A DNA stretch of 64,000 bases from Bacillus sp. M6-12. GTDB lineage: Bacteria > Bacillota > Bacilli > Bacillales > DSM-1321. The DNA is taken from the NCBI RefSeq assembly GCF_002860285.1, contig NZ_PGVF01000005.1:124001-188000 (forward strand). Reading direction: 5' to 3'. The translations under genes were made by a program, and so were the position numbers. How positions within the stretch are numbered: the first letter of the stretch is position 1; each line of letters opens with the position of its first letter. The notes beneath the pieces were generated by a model that saw only the letters and a program-made list of their open reading frames with translations, made no database searches and was not told the origin of the DNA. This document shows, piece by piece, positions 44,621 through 52,318 of the stretch.

Positions 44621-45187
44621 ATTATTCTCCAAAAACTGGCGGCTATTATTATTGGAAGCTTTCTGTTGGCGATTGGCATAAATGGTTTTCTTGTACCCCA
44701 TCATTTGATCGATGGAGGGATTATCGGAATAGCACTTATTCTGCATTATTTTTTTGATTTTCAAACAGGGGTAACGATGGTGATCCTAAGTATTCCCTTA
44801 GTACTCTATGCCTGGCTTTATGAACGGGCCTATTTTTTTAGCAGCATTCAAGGACTTTTATTATCATCCATTTTCATTGATTTTTTCAGTCCGCTGCAAA
44901 ATCTGTTTTCAGTTCCCATTACGGTTAGCGCCATTTTGGGTGGATGCATAATTGGACTTGGGATTGGCTTGATGCTCAGGTATGAGACAAGTACGGGGGG
45001 AACAGAACTGCTGGCAAAATTTATTTCAAATGCCTCTTCCGTCAATATTGCGGTTCTAATTTTTCTGATTGATGGCCTTATAGTAGCAGCCGGGTCATTG
45101 TTATTAGGAGCACAAAGCTTTATATTTTCGTGTTTTACCATCATGATTGTAGGAATTGTTACATCTGTATTGGAGATTTCGGATTAG
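44621..45187 (+). CDS. YitT-family membrane protein
   Basis: About 188 residues, five to six membrane segments. ILQKLAAIIIGSFLLAIGINGFLVPHHLIDGGIIGIALIL and SVPITVSAILGGCIIGLGIGLMLRYETSTGGTELLAKFI are typical of the YitT/YczE family (DUF161). The usual C-terminal DUF2179 domain is missing, so this is a short member. The start is unusual: AAGGTGAT (44612-44619) is the best ribosome binding site and is followed by ATT codons at 44621 and 44624; the only other option is a GTG at 44615 inside that site. Confidence 0.75.
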   Translation: MILQKLAAIIIGSFLLAIGINGFLVPHHLIDGGIIGIALILHYFFDFQTGVTMVILSIPLVLYAWLYERAYFFSSIQGLLLSSIFIDFFSPLQNLFSVPITVSAILGGCIIGLGIGLMLRYETSTGGTELLAKFISNASSVNIAVLIFLIDGLIVAAGSLLLGAQSFIFSCFTIMIVGIVTSVLEISD

Positions 45188-45229
45188 TACACAGACAATG
45201 ATGTATCATTTGCTAAGGAGGTTACCAAA

Positions 45230-45529
45230 ATTAACGAACTAAGTTTATTATTATTAGTTAAAGCAGCAGTCTCCATCGCCTTTTTATTTGTTTCATTGCG
45301 ATTTTTGTTTCAGCAGCATATTTATCGTTCACCGTATCGAAAGGTGAAATTCTATTTCATGTTTCTGTTCGGTTCGATCCCCTTAATATATGTTGTTTAT
45401 ATAGATACTACTTCAATTGAAAATGGAAACCATACGAATCATAGTGCCATTTTTTTTATAACCTGGATTATTACCCTTATCGTTTTTGCTATCGGATCTT
45501 ACAAAAGGCAAAGAAATATGCGGATGTAA
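45230..45529 (+). CDS. Small membrane protein with an apparent ATT start
   Basis: 99 residues with three to four membrane segments, ending RKRQRNMRM-like basic tail. Family not recognised. A perfect AAGGAGG (45215-45221) is 8 nt before ATT 45230; the reading frame (INELSLLLLVKAAVSIAFLF) runs unbroken from there. The first ordinary start codon in frame is TTG 45296, with no site. It follows the YitT-like gene closely and likely forms an operon with it. Confidence 0.55.
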   Translation: MNELSLLLLVKAAVSIAFLFVSLRFLFQQHIYRSPYRKVKFYFMFLFGSIPLIYVVYIDTTSIENGNHTNHSAIFFITWIITLIVFAIGSYKRQRNMRM

Positions 45530-45640
45530 TAAGCTCTTTTATCCATTTTTATTAAGTAATCGCAATATCTCTTGCTATTACTCAGCCTCTCAGGGAGAAT
45601 TTTAGTGGGCAGATAGCATACCAAAAATGGAGGAATAATA

Positions 45641-46003
45641 ATGATTAAGAAAATAGCTACCGTTGCGGTATATGTAGAGGATCAGCAAAAAGCCAAAGCT
45701 TTCTGGACTGAAAAGGTTGGTTTTGAAGTCAATGCCGAACATCCAATGGGTCCAAATGCATATTGGCTTGAAGTAAGTCCAAATGGCGCTGAGTCCCACC
45801 TGGTGATTTACCCTAAGTCGATGATGCCAGAATCAAATGAAATGAAGCCATCAATAGTTTTTGAATGTGAAGACGTTTTGGCGGTTTATAAAACAATGAA
45901 ATCCAATGGTGTGGAATTTTTAGACGAGCCTAAGGAAATGCAATGGGGAACTTATGTGCAATTCAAAGATGAAGATGGCAACCAATTTTTATTAAAAGAA
46001 TAG
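45641..46003 (+). CDS. VOC-family (glyoxalase/bleomycin-resistance fold) protein
   Basis: 120 residues in two beta-alpha-beta-beta-beta modules: KIATVAVYVEDQQKAKAFWTEKVGFEV and SIVFECEDVLAVYKTMKSNGVEFL...WGTYVQFKDEDGNQFLL. Likely metal ligands are the late Glu and His/Gln positions. Activity unknown. GGAGG precedes the ATG. Confidence 0.8.
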   Translation: MIKKIATVAVYVEDQQKAKAFWTEKVGFEVNAEHPMGPNAYWLEVSPNGAESHLVIYPKSMMPESNEMKPSIVFECEDVLAVYKTMKSNGVEFLDEPKEMQWGTYVQFKDEDGNQFLLKE

Positions 46004-46008
46004 CTTTA

Positions 46009-46044
46009 TAAGCAGGTTTCGAAAAAATGAAACCTGCTTTTTCT
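46009..46044. terminator. Bidirectional terminator
   Basis: AAGCAGGTTTC (46010-46020) / GAAACCTGCTT (46029-46039), T-run on both strands, between the VOC gene and the convergent ebsC gene. Confidence 0.75.
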
Positions 46045-46520
46045 TAGCGGACCAGTTCAACTGTTTGAGTATTTATAACAGTGCCTTTCGTTATTTGCTG
46101 AAGCTTTTCAAATGTTATTGGCAGTGCGGAATGAGAGGTACCGGCTGCTGTATACACTACATCGAACCGTTTCATGGATTCATCCAAATAAATTGGCACT
46201 TCGTGGTTTAAGGCAAATGGGCAGACCCCTCCCACCTTAAATCCTGTGATTTCGTACACCTCTTCTGGTGAAGCAAGTTTCGGCTTTCCTGCTCCAAGCA
46301 GTGATTTAACCACCTTTTGATTCATTCGGATATCTCCTGCAGTGACAAATAACCCATAGCATGCTCCTGTTTTAAAAAGGATTGATTTGGCAATCTGAGC
46401 CCCCTTTACCCCGAGTGCCTTTGCTGCCTCTTCAACTGTATTTGTTTTTTCCTCAAATTGTATAGGTTCCAGGCTGGAATCAAATTGTTTTATATACTCG
46501 CTCACTTTTTGAAATGACAT
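46044..46520 (-). CDS. Cys-tRNA(Pro)/tRNA deacylase, YbaK/EbsC family
   Basis: 158 residues. Family pattern: EEKTNTVEEAAKALGVKGAQIAKSILFKT, GLFVTAGDIRMNQKVVKSLLG and VGGVCPFALNHEVPIYLDESM, ending with the conserved AAGTSHSALPITFEKLQQIT. It would deacylate mischarged tRNA in the cytoplasm. GGGGAT precedes the ATG. Convergent with the VOC gene. Confidence 0.88.
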   Translation of the reverse strand: MSFQKVSEYIKQFDSSLEPIQFEEKTNTVEEAAKALGVKGAQIAKSILFKTGACYGLFVTAGDIRMNQKVVKSLLGAGKPKLASPEEVYEITGFKVGGVCPFALNHEVPIYLDESMKRFDVVYTAAGTSHSALPITFEKLQQITKGTVINTQTVELVR

Positions 46521-46668
46521 TTTTATCCCCGCTTTTGTAATTTTTTACAAATTTTAAAAGAAAAATTTTATTTTTTCAAGCATATCCTCTTGGAAAATTG
46601 TAAAATAGTAGTCAGATAATTCAGCGAAATAATATTTGTGTCTAATAAAAGCTGGTATGGAGGATAGG

Positions 46669-48189
46669 ATGGAAGACCACTTTAAACTTGTTGGCAATAA
46701 AATGTTATTACAACGCAGAACGATGACAAAAAAGTCGTTTATGATGATAAAAAAGGGTGTTTCGTGGGCAGGCAGTAATGGAACAATCTATTGTGAAAGC
46801 TGGGAGGAAACTTTCTATAGCCTTCTTGGTGAATATTTATGTACGGGAGATAATAGAGTAAAAAACAGCTTAATTACCTGGGCTAATTTGGTTGGAGAAA
46901 GGACTCTCGGAAAAAATGGGACACTTGATCAATCACTAAGCTTTATTTTTGATACTCGTATGGCTATCTTGGAGCTTATTGAAGAAGAGATTACCAACAA
47001 CATTATAACAATCAGCAGCTTATTTCAGGTCATGAAAATAATAGATCCCCTGCTTAAGCAGATTTCCAATACAATTATCACTCATTATCATGAAAATTTG
47101 CTGATTACAAAATATGAGCTGGATGAATCCAATGAAGACTTAGAAATCACTTTAAAAGAGCTTGCTGATTTGAAAAAGGCATTGAATGAGGCAACTATTT
47201 TTTGCATGACAGATAGTAATGATCAAATTACTTATGCGAATGAAAAGTTCTGCGAAATTTCCAAATATACGAAAGATGAGGTGCTCGGCGAACAACATCA
47301 AATTCTTAATTCCGGATACCATTCTGACGCTTTCTTTGAAGAGGTATGGGAAACCATTCAGAAAGGAAACGTATGGAAGGGAGAAATTCTAAATAAAGCA
47401 AAAGATGGTTCAACGTACTGGGTGGATACAACCATTGTCCCTTTTGTCGATAAAAATGGGCAGACATATAAGCACATATCAATACAATATGACATAACTG
47501 AAAAGAAGAAAACGGAGGAAACACTCCATAAAACAGAAAAGCTTTCCATGGTCGGTCAATTAGCCGCAGGAATAGCACATGAAATTCGAAATCCCCTTAC
47601 AACTATTAAAGGCTTTGTTCAGCTTCTGGGTGAATCCACTGGGGAAAGCAAGTTATTATTCACTGATACTATATTAGAGGAAATTGACCGGATAAATTTT
47701 ATCGTCAGTGAATTTATGGTGTTCGCCAAACCGCATACCTACTATTTTAGGGAATGCAACGTAACGGAAATTGTTGAAAGTGCTATTCAATTATTAGAAG
47801 CAGAAGCAGCTCTTAAGAATGTTATCGTCTCTTTTCGCTATCCATCCGAAACACCTTATATTACTGGAGAGAAAAATCAGCTAAAGCAAGTTTTTATCAA
47901 TATTATTAAAAATGCGATAGATGCGATGCCTTACGGGGGGGAAATAAATGTTGAAGTAATGCCCGCCTCTTCTGAATTAATTATTTCAATTAGAGATACC
48001 GGATTAGGTATGTCCGAAGATCAGGTAAAAAAACTGGGAGAGCCGTTTTATACTACAAAAGAAGACGGCAATGGCCTAGGCCTGATGGTAAGCTTTAAAA
48101 TTGTCCAGGACCACAACGGCACAATTACAATTGAAAGTGCACCAAACCGGGGAACACAATTCAATATTGCCTTCCCTGCGGTAATATAA
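46669..48189 (+). CDS. Orphan PAS sensor histidine kinase
   Basis: About 506 residues. No membrane segment. An N-terminal ~150-residue helical sensor (WEETFYSLLGEYLCTG; TLGKNGTLDQSLSFIFDTRMAILELIEE) resembles RsbRD_N-type inputs; a short coiled coil leads to a PAS domain (AYANEKFCEISKYTKDEVLGEQ) and PAC region. The kinase core has the H-box AGIAHEIRNPLTTIKGF, N-box NIIKNAIDAMP, and G-boxes DTGLGMSEDQ and GNGLGLMVSF. The H-box fits sporulation kinases of the KinA/KinE type. ATG 46669 follows GGAGG. No response-regulator gene is adjacent, as expected of a phosphorelay kinase. Confidence 0.88.
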   Translation: MEDHFKLVGNKMLLQRRTMTKKSFMMIKKGVSWAGSNGTIYCESWEETFYSLLGEYLCTGDNRVKNSLITWANLVGERTLGKNGTLDQSLSFIFDTRMAILELIEEEITNNIITISSLFQVMKIIDPLLKQISNTIITHYHENLLITKYELDESNEDLEITLKELADLKKALNEATIFCMTDSNDQITYANEKFCEISKYTKDEVLGEQHQILNSGYHSDAFFEEVWETIQKGNVWKGEILNKAKDGSTYWVDTTIVPFVDKNGQTYKHISIQYDITEKKKTEETLHKTEKLSMVGQLAAGIAHEIRNPLTTIKGFVQLLGESTGESKLLFTDTILEEIDRINFIVSEFMVFAKPHTYYFRECNVTEIVESAIQLLEAEAALKNVIVSFRYPSETPYITGEKNQLKQVFINIIKNAIDAMPYGGEINVEVMPASSELIISIRDTGLGMSEDQVKKLGEPFYTTKEDGNGLGLMVSFKIVQDHNGTITIESAPNRGTQFNIAFPAVI

Positions 48190-48198
48190 GTGTAGAAT

Positions 48199-48233
48199 TA
48201 AAAATCGCAGCCAGCGCGGCTGCGATTTTTTAT
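48199..48233 (+). terminator. Terminator after the histidine kinase gene
   Basis: AAAATCGCAGCC (48201-48212) / GGCTGCGATTTT, loop AGCGC, T-run. Confidence 0.75.
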
Positions 48234-48781
48234 CATCTTGGAACTACTCGCTGATACCCTTTCGAGATTAACCTGAAATAAGCTATTAACATTTTAATTA
48301 TAAGCCATGTTAACCCTGCAAAAAGCAGCCCAAGAAGTATGCCTGCTGGAATCCCCAATAAACTTGGTATCTGTACATCGTCCCACAGTACAAAAATATT
48401 CTTTGCACCAAATGTTCGCATGACCCCGAAAATTGGCATTAAGATTGTAAATACGCCAAAGACTAAGCTTATAAATAAAAATGTTGGTATCACTACGACG
48501 CTGAGAAAACCGGTCGTTGCAAAGTAAAAACTAGATAATATTACATTTCCTACGCCTTTCTTGTGTGTAACCTTCTGCAAATGGTAATGAGATAAATAAG
48601 CTTTTGCCAATGTCTTAGCATCGCCCAAGTCTGAAAGTATGGAAGCCAAAGGTTTTCCGCCTGACTGGCTTTCCGCAATATGACTTGCGATTTCATTGAC
48701 CGCATCCTCCCGTTCTTCGTTCGGCAGGGAACGCAATTGACTCCTCAAATCATTTAAATAACGAGTTACCATGTTCTCCAT
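48233..48781 (-). CDS. HAAS-domain/DUF1700 membrane protein
   Basis: 182 residues. The N-terminal helical HAAS domain (VTRYLNDLRSQLRSLPNEEREDAVNEIASHIAES...ILSDLGDAKTLAKAYL) is followed by about three membrane segments. Such proteins are nearly always encoded after a PadR regulator, and here the start overlaps padR by 32 nt. Suspected to couple membrane state to the regulator. GGAGAGG precedes the ATG. Confidence 0.85.
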   Translation of the reverse strand: MENMVTRYLNDLRSQLRSLPNEEREDAVNEIASHIAESQSGGKPLASILSDLGDAKTLAKAYLSHYHLQKVTHKKGVGNVILSSFYFATTGFLSVVVIPTFLFISLVFGVFTILMPIFGVMRTFGAKNIFVLWDDVQIPSLLGIPAGILLGLLFAGLTWLIIKMLIAYFRLISKGYQRVVPR

Positions 48782-49124
48782 TAAAATCCTCTCCTTTTAT
48801 TTGTTTTAATTCAGTGATTGCCCGTGTAAGTTTTCCCCACTCACTTTCCATCACCGTAAGCAGTTCCTTGCCTTGCTCTGTAATCTGATAGTACTTTCTT
48901 GGAGGTCCTGATTCTGATTCTTGCCAAAATGAATCGATAAGTTCGTCCTTTTGCAGGCGCCTAAGCAATGGATATAATGTGCCTTCCTTGGCGGCCAGCT
49001 GCTCCCAGCTGCTTAATGTTGTAACTAAATCGTATCCATAGCTTGGCTTTTCGTTCACAATGGTGAGAACACAGAACTCCAATATTCCTCGTCGAACTTG
49101 TGTAATCCAGTCGTTTGAGTTCAT
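48750..49124 (-). CDS. PadR-family transcriptional regulator
   Basis: 124 residues. The winged helix: RRGILEFCVLTIVNEKPSYGYDLVTTLS, EGTLYPLLRRLQKDELIDSFWQESESGPPRKYYQITEQG, then a dimerisation helix. GGGTGAT precedes the ATG. It overlaps the HAAS gene and is predicted to repress this pair through the palindrome in its promoter. Confidence 0.9.
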   Translation of the reverse strand: MNSNDWITQVRRGILEFCVLTIVNEKPSYGYDLVTTLSSWEQLAAKEGTLYPLLRRLQKDELIDSFWQESESGPPRKYYQITEQGKELLTVMESEWGKLTRAITELKQIKGEDFNGEHGNSLFK

Positions 49125-49142
49125 TTTTTATCACCCAGGTAA

Positions 49143-49171
49143 AATATACCACACTGTAGTGTGCAGTGCAA
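49143..49171 (-). promoter_or_regulatory. padR promoter with operator in the spacer
   Basis: On the minus strand TTGCAC (49166-49171), 17-bp spacer, TATATT (49143-49148). The spacer contains the inverted repeat CACACTGTAGTGTG (49150-49163), placed for repression by PadR. The promoter match is clear; the operator assignment is inference. Confidence 0.55.
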
Positions 49172-49225
49172 GGTACTGTATGGAAATTTCTCCCTCACTA
49201 AACAAAATGGTGATCCTTTATGGAA

Positions 49226-49255
49226 CAAAAAAATCCGAATTAATATTCGGATTAA
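49226..49255 (-). terminator. Terminator after the RHH gene
   Basis: AATCCGAAT TAAT ATTCGGATT (49232-49253); on the minus strand a run of seven Ts follows. Confidence 0.75.
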
Positions 49256-49267
49256 GTAGTGAAAGTA

Positions 49268-49462
49268 TCAGATTTTTTTCCTCACGGCTTTTTGCTTGTT
49301 CATTACTTCGTATGATTTTTCGATAATATCCGTTAAGACGTCTCCTTTATAAACACGTCCAATCCTGGTATTCTCCTGATAATATTCAACAATTTCATCA
49401 AGCTTTTCTAAGGTTTCTTGAGTTATTCGGACGTTTAATTGCTGTCTGCTGTTTCCAGTCAT
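49268..49462 (-). CDS. Ribbon-helix-helix (CopG-like) small protein
   Basis: 64 residues: beta-strand QLNVRITQETLEKLDEIVEYY followed by a helix-turn-helix-like region VYKGDVLTDIIEKSYEVMNKQK. The strand-helix-helix layout fits RHH DNA-binding proteins. No toxin partner is visible, so it may be a free-standing regulator. GGAGG precedes the ATG. Confidence 0.65.
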   Translation of the reverse strand: MTGNSRQQLNVRITQETLEKLDEIVEYYQENTRIGRVYKGDVLTDIIEKSYEVMNKQKAVRKKI

Positions 49463-49681
49463 AATTCCCTCCGCATTGTAAACTGATAGCTAATGCTAGC
49501 AAATTGCTTGCTTTTTAATGAATTCAGCTAGCAGTGTGATAACCACTTAGCTACCAACAATTTTAACGGATTCTTTCTCTGACAACAACATTTTTTGTCT
49601 TTTTTTGTCAGCTATCACTACTGGAAGATTTTGGCGTTTTATAATAGAAACTAATAAATTGACTTACAGGAGTTTGAGGAA

Positions 49682-49906
49682 ATGGCTAAATCAAATGCTT
49701 TAAAATTTAGGGAAAAGCAGATTAGAGAAGGAAAATTCGATGCTGCAAAGGTACGTGGAAACTGGGGTGATATTTTACCCGTCACCAAAAAAAACAAAAC
49801 CAAACTAGGATCTTTAACTCACAAGTTGAAAAAACATAAAAAGGACCATTCTCTATATGAATATGATGAGAATGGTTCTTTTTGTTTTATGGTTAGTAAA
49901 ACTTAA
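49682..49906 (+). CDS. Small basic hypothetical protein with a terminator inside its end
   Basis: 74 residues, strongly basic: MAKSNALKFREKQIREGKFDAAKVRGNWGDI..., KKNKTKLGSLTHKLKKHKKDH, then DENGSFCFMVSKT. The MAKSxAxKxRxK start is one I have seen in short Bacillus proteins of unknown function. AGGAG is spaced for the ATG. A terminator-like hairpin with T-run ends about 20 nt before the stop codon (see 49841-49884). Confidence 0.6.
   Translation: MAKSNALKFREKQIREGKFDAAKVRGNWGDILPVTKKNKTKLGSLTHKLKKHKKDHSLYEYDENGSFCFMVSKT
49841..49884 (+). terminator. Terminator-like hairpin inside the small basic gene
   Basis: AAGGACCATTCTC (49841-49853) pairs with GAGAATGGTTCTT (49868-49880) with one G-U pair, followed by TTTTG. 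It precedes the stop codon at 49904-49906. Confidence 0.5.
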
Positions 49907-49934
49907 TTAACAAGTACAGATGTCCAACATATTC

Positions 49935-50025
49935 GACCGGACCCGAAAGGAAAGTTTCGGCAGCGGCACAGCTTTGTGATGATGTGCTAGTGTCAACGCC
50001 GCCACAGAACGTGGAAATCTTATCT
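49935..50025. repeat. Diverged copy of a dispersed intergenic element (copy A)
   Basis: Shares with 56232-56421 the order GGAC...GAAAGGAAA, then a GTGATGATGTGCTAGTG..CAACGCCGCCACAGAACG block matching GTGAGGATGGGCAAGTGCCGGCGTCGCCACAGGACG there, and AATCTTA against GATCTTA. Higher G+C than neighbours. It lies just downstream of clpP. No coding function seen. Confidence 0.5.
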
Positions 50026-50122
50026 TTGCTTTCTTTATAATGAAGGCCTGGCATCGGCCTTTCGCACATGTTGTGCCAGACCTTAGTCGACATTACTTGT
50101 GCCAGGTTTCTTGCGCTTTTCA

Positions 50123-50695
50123 CTAAAGTATCTCGTCGATGATGCCGTATTCCTTTGCCTCCTCCGCACTCATAAAATAATCCCTGTCAGTGTCTCTGGC
50201 TATTTTGTCATCCGGCTGGCCCGTTTGTTCCGCAATCAGCTGATTAATATGCTGCTTTAGTTTTAATATTCGCCGTGCCGAAATTTCTATTTCCGTAGCT
50301 TGCCCCCTCGCCCCTCCAAGCGGCTGATGAATCATGATTTCACTATTGGGAAGTGCAAACCGCTTGCCTTTAGTCCCTGCAAGGAGAAGCAAAGCCCCAA
50401 AGGAAGCAGCCATTCCAGTACAGATGGTCCTTACATCCGGTTTAATATGCTTCATCGTATCGTAAATGGCAAATCCAGCAGTTGTTGAGCCGCCGGGGCT
50501 GTTTATATAAATAGAAATGTCTTTGTCAGGTGCATCCGCTGCCAGAAATAATAATTGGGCAACAACGATATTTGCAGTATGATCCGTAATTTCCTCACCG
50601 ATCATGATGATCCTGTCTTTTAAAAGACGGGAATAAATGTCGTATGATCTCTCCCCGCGGCTTGATTGTTCGATTACATATGGAATTGTACTCAT
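50123..50695 (-). CDS. clpP: ATP-dependent Clp protease proteolytic subunit (second-type ClpP)
   Basis: 190 residues. Catalytic Ser98 (GMAASFGA) and His123 (IMIHQPLGG) are intact, with [18 protein letters not shown] carrying the Asp. The N-terminus ([25 protein letters not shown]) is the standard loop region. It assembles a 14-mer protease chamber with a Clp ATPase, not encoded here. Isolation from other clp genes suggests a specialised second ClpP, as in Bacillus cereus-group genomes. Its promoter region holds the same element as the sigma gene upstream (50756-50785), so it is probably transcribed by that sigma factor. Confidence 0.92.
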   Translation of the reverse strand: MSTIPYVIEQSSRGERSYDIYSRLLKDRIIMIGEEITDHTANIVVAQLLFLAADAPDKDISIYINSPGGSTTAGFAIYDTMKHIKPDVRTICTGMAASFGALLLLAGTKGKRFALPNSEIMIHQPLGGARGQATEIEISARRILKLKQHINQLIAEQTGQPDDKIARDTDRDYFMSAEEAKEYGIIDEIL

Positions 50696-50755
50696 ATTGC
50701 CCTCCTGTTTTCCGTTTTTATAAAAAGTTGAGCCACTATTTCTGACTCATTATCT

Positions 50756-50785
50756 AAACGGTAAGGGAGGATATAAAGATACGGG
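50756..50785 (-). promoter_or_regulatory. Putative ECF-type promoter upstream of clpP
   Basis: Minus strand: CCCGTATCTTT (50775-50785), 13 nt, CCGTTT (50756-50761). The identical 11-mer, spacing and hexamer occur upstream of the sigma gene at 51536-51565. The element lies 60 bp before the clpP start. Inference: a specific sigma promoter. Confidence 0.55.
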
Positions 50786-50799
50786 ACTTCCTAAAAAAA

Positions 50800-51504
50800 C
50801 TATGCCGCCATACTGCTTGCATATGAAGAGCTTTTCTGCAATACACATTGAGGATTTCGCGCTTCGCTTTTTAAGGAACGGATTAATGGTATAGCCTTAA
50901 TCAACTTGCTTGGATCCTGCGAGAGTAACGCTGAATAAAAAAGTTGCATAATCAATTGATCATCTTCTTCATTGGCTGTTTCGGCCGGATGAGGCTTAAC
51001 CAGATCTTCGGATTTTCCTAATCGTTTCTTTGCCCGATGGAATGCAGCTTTCACTGCAATTTCTGTTGTTTGGAGGATTTCGGCAATCTCACTGTTCTTA
51101 TATTGAAACGCTTCTTTCAGCAGATAAATGGCTGACTGTTTTGGTGTCAGGTATTTCTTCATTCTGCTGATGATTTCTTCAATATCTGCAAGCCTGGCTG
51201 TCCCTTCGCCTTCTGCTAAATCCGGAACTGTGCCAAGAGTTTCTTTCTTTTTTTTACGGATTGAATCTATCCAATGGTTATAGGCAATTTTGTTCAGCAA
51301 AGCTAATGTGACATCCGGTTTATTTCGGTAATGCTGAATCGCCTTCAGAATGGCTTCTTGAGCTATATCATCGCCATCCCATTTATTCTGGGTTAAAAAG
51401 CGGCAGTATTGTTGCAAACCTGGATATATTTCTTCCCAAAAAGTGTCAGCCTTTTCTTGAAGCTGACCATTGTTACTATGCAAATAGCTAACCTTATTTG
51501 GCAT
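50800..51504 (-). CDS. ECF-like sigma factor with C-terminal extension
   Basis: 234 residues. Region 2 is seen in YPGLQQYCRFLTQNKWDGDDIAQEAILKAIQHY, region 4 in LTPKQSAIYLLKEAFQYKNSEIAEILQTTEIAVKAAFHRAKKRLG. About 60 residues follow region 4 (ANEEDDQLIMQLFYSALL...), ending SSSYASSMAA, an extension that may regulate activity in place of an anti-sigma factor, none being adjacent. AGGAGG precedes the ATG. Its own promoter and that of clpP share a matching 30-bp element. Confidence 0.88.
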   Translation of the reverse strand: MPNKVSYLHSNNGQLQEKADTFWEEIYPGLQQYCRFLTQNKWDGDDIAQEAILKAIQHYRNKPDVTLALLNKIAYNHWIDSIRKKKKETLGTVPDLAEGEGTARLADIEEIISRMKKYLTPKQSAIYLLKEAFQYKNSEIAEILQTTEIAVKAAFHRAKKRLGKSEDLVKPHPAETANEEDDQLIMQLFYSALLSQDPSKLIKAIPLIRSLKSEARNPQCVLQKSSSYASSMAA

Positions 51505-51535
51505 GTCAGGCCTCCTGAAGTCATCTTTTTAATAC

Positions 51536-51565
51536 AAACGGATAAAAGGGTAAAAAAGATACGGG
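51536..51565 (-). promoter_or_regulatory. Putative autoregulatory promoter of the sigma gene
   Basis: Minus strand: CCCGTATCTTT (51555-51565), 13 nt, CCGTTT (51536-51541), 31 bp before the sigma gene start. Same sequence and spacing as upstream of clpP. Suggests positive autoregulation. Confidence 0.55.
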
Positions 51566-51717
51566 TAAACACGAAAAATTATACTTTTATTGTAAACAGT
51601 CCGTAATTGAAATTACCAAAAGAATGCTGCTGTTTTACCTGTTTATTTTTACTCAATCGGTTACCTTATATATGAGCATTAGTTTATTGCTCAATTACTC
51701 GTCGGGAGTGATGTAGC

Positions 51718-51912
51718 ATGGCCAGAAACAAACTTTTGGTACCTGGTTCAGAAAATGTACTGGAACAGATGAAAAACGAAATTGCCAATGAGTTTGGAGT
51801 TCGACTTGGTGCAGATGCGACCGCGCGTGAGAATGGTGCTGTAGGCGGGGAAATGACCAAACGTTTAATTGCCTACGCACAGCAGCAGCTTGGAAACCAG
51901 CAAGGACAGTAA
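51718..51912 (+). CDS. Alpha/beta-type small acid-soluble spore protein
   Basis: 64 residues: [30 protein letters not shown] and [19 protein letters not shown]. Both SASP signatures are intact. Shorter than the paralogue at 44118 because it lacks the Gly-rich start and tail. GGGAG lies about 9 nt before the ATG. DNA-protecting spore protein, expected under sigma-G. Confidence 0.94.
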   Translation: MARNKLLVPGSENVLEQMKNEIANEFGVRLGADATARENGAVGGEMTKRLIAYAQQQLGNQQGQ

Positions 51913-51925
51913 CGCTGATTTTCTT

Positions 51926-51955
51926 TGAAGAGGCCCGTATGAAGGGTCTCTTCTC
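51926..51955 (+). terminator. Weak terminator after the second SASP gene
   Basis: GAAGAGGCCC...GGGTCTCTTC with one mismatch, followed by TCCCC; no real T-run. Confidence 0.35.
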
Positions 51956-51997
51956 CCCTATATAAAAAAATCTGGACGGATGGGAGGAGACGCTGCA

Positions 51998-52132
51998 ATG
52001 ACTAATCGTAATGATAATCGTGAACGTGTAAACAAATATCCAAACAATCTTAAAAACGGTACAGAATTCGCCCAGGATATCAATATCCGCAGTGAAATAA
52101 CAAAAAGGGACTTACAAAAAAGAAATAAGTAA
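51998..52132 (+). CDS. Small gamma-SASP-like spore protein
   Basis: 44 residues: MTNRNDNRERVNKYPNNLKN then GTEFAQDINIRSEITKRDLQKRNK. The GTEFA-x3-(N)-x3 motif resembles the GPR recognition repeat of gamma-type SASPs (TEFASETNVQEVKxQN). GGAGGAG lies 8 nt before the ATG. It is next to an alpha/beta SASP gene, supporting a spore role, but family assignment rests on the short motif. Confidence 0.6.
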   Translation: MTNRNDNRERVNKYPNNLKNGTEFAQDINIRSEITKRDLQKRNK

Positions 52133-52141
52133 TCCAGAACC

Positions 52142-52178
52142 ACGCCTCCCAGGCAAACGTCGCCTGGGAGGCTTTATA
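52142..52178 (+). terminator. Terminator after the gamma-SASP-like gene
   Basis: GCCTCCCAGGC (52144-52154) AAACGTC GCCTGGGAGGC (52162-52172) then TTTATATT. Confidence 0.8.
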
Positions 52179-52318
52179 TTACTTCCATTTTTCTTATACA
52201 CGTATAAAATAAAGGCATGAATTCTTATCTTCATATATAATAGGATAGTTGCCTCTTATTGTTGCACAATTGGGTAAAGGCCGACGCATAACGAAAAAAT
52301 AAGGAGTCATACTGAACA

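Noticed and set aside
49893..50123. 76-codon open frame immediately after clpP on the minus strand
   Set aside because: No ribosome binding site; it runs through repeat copy A and shows low-complexity, unconserved-looking sequence.
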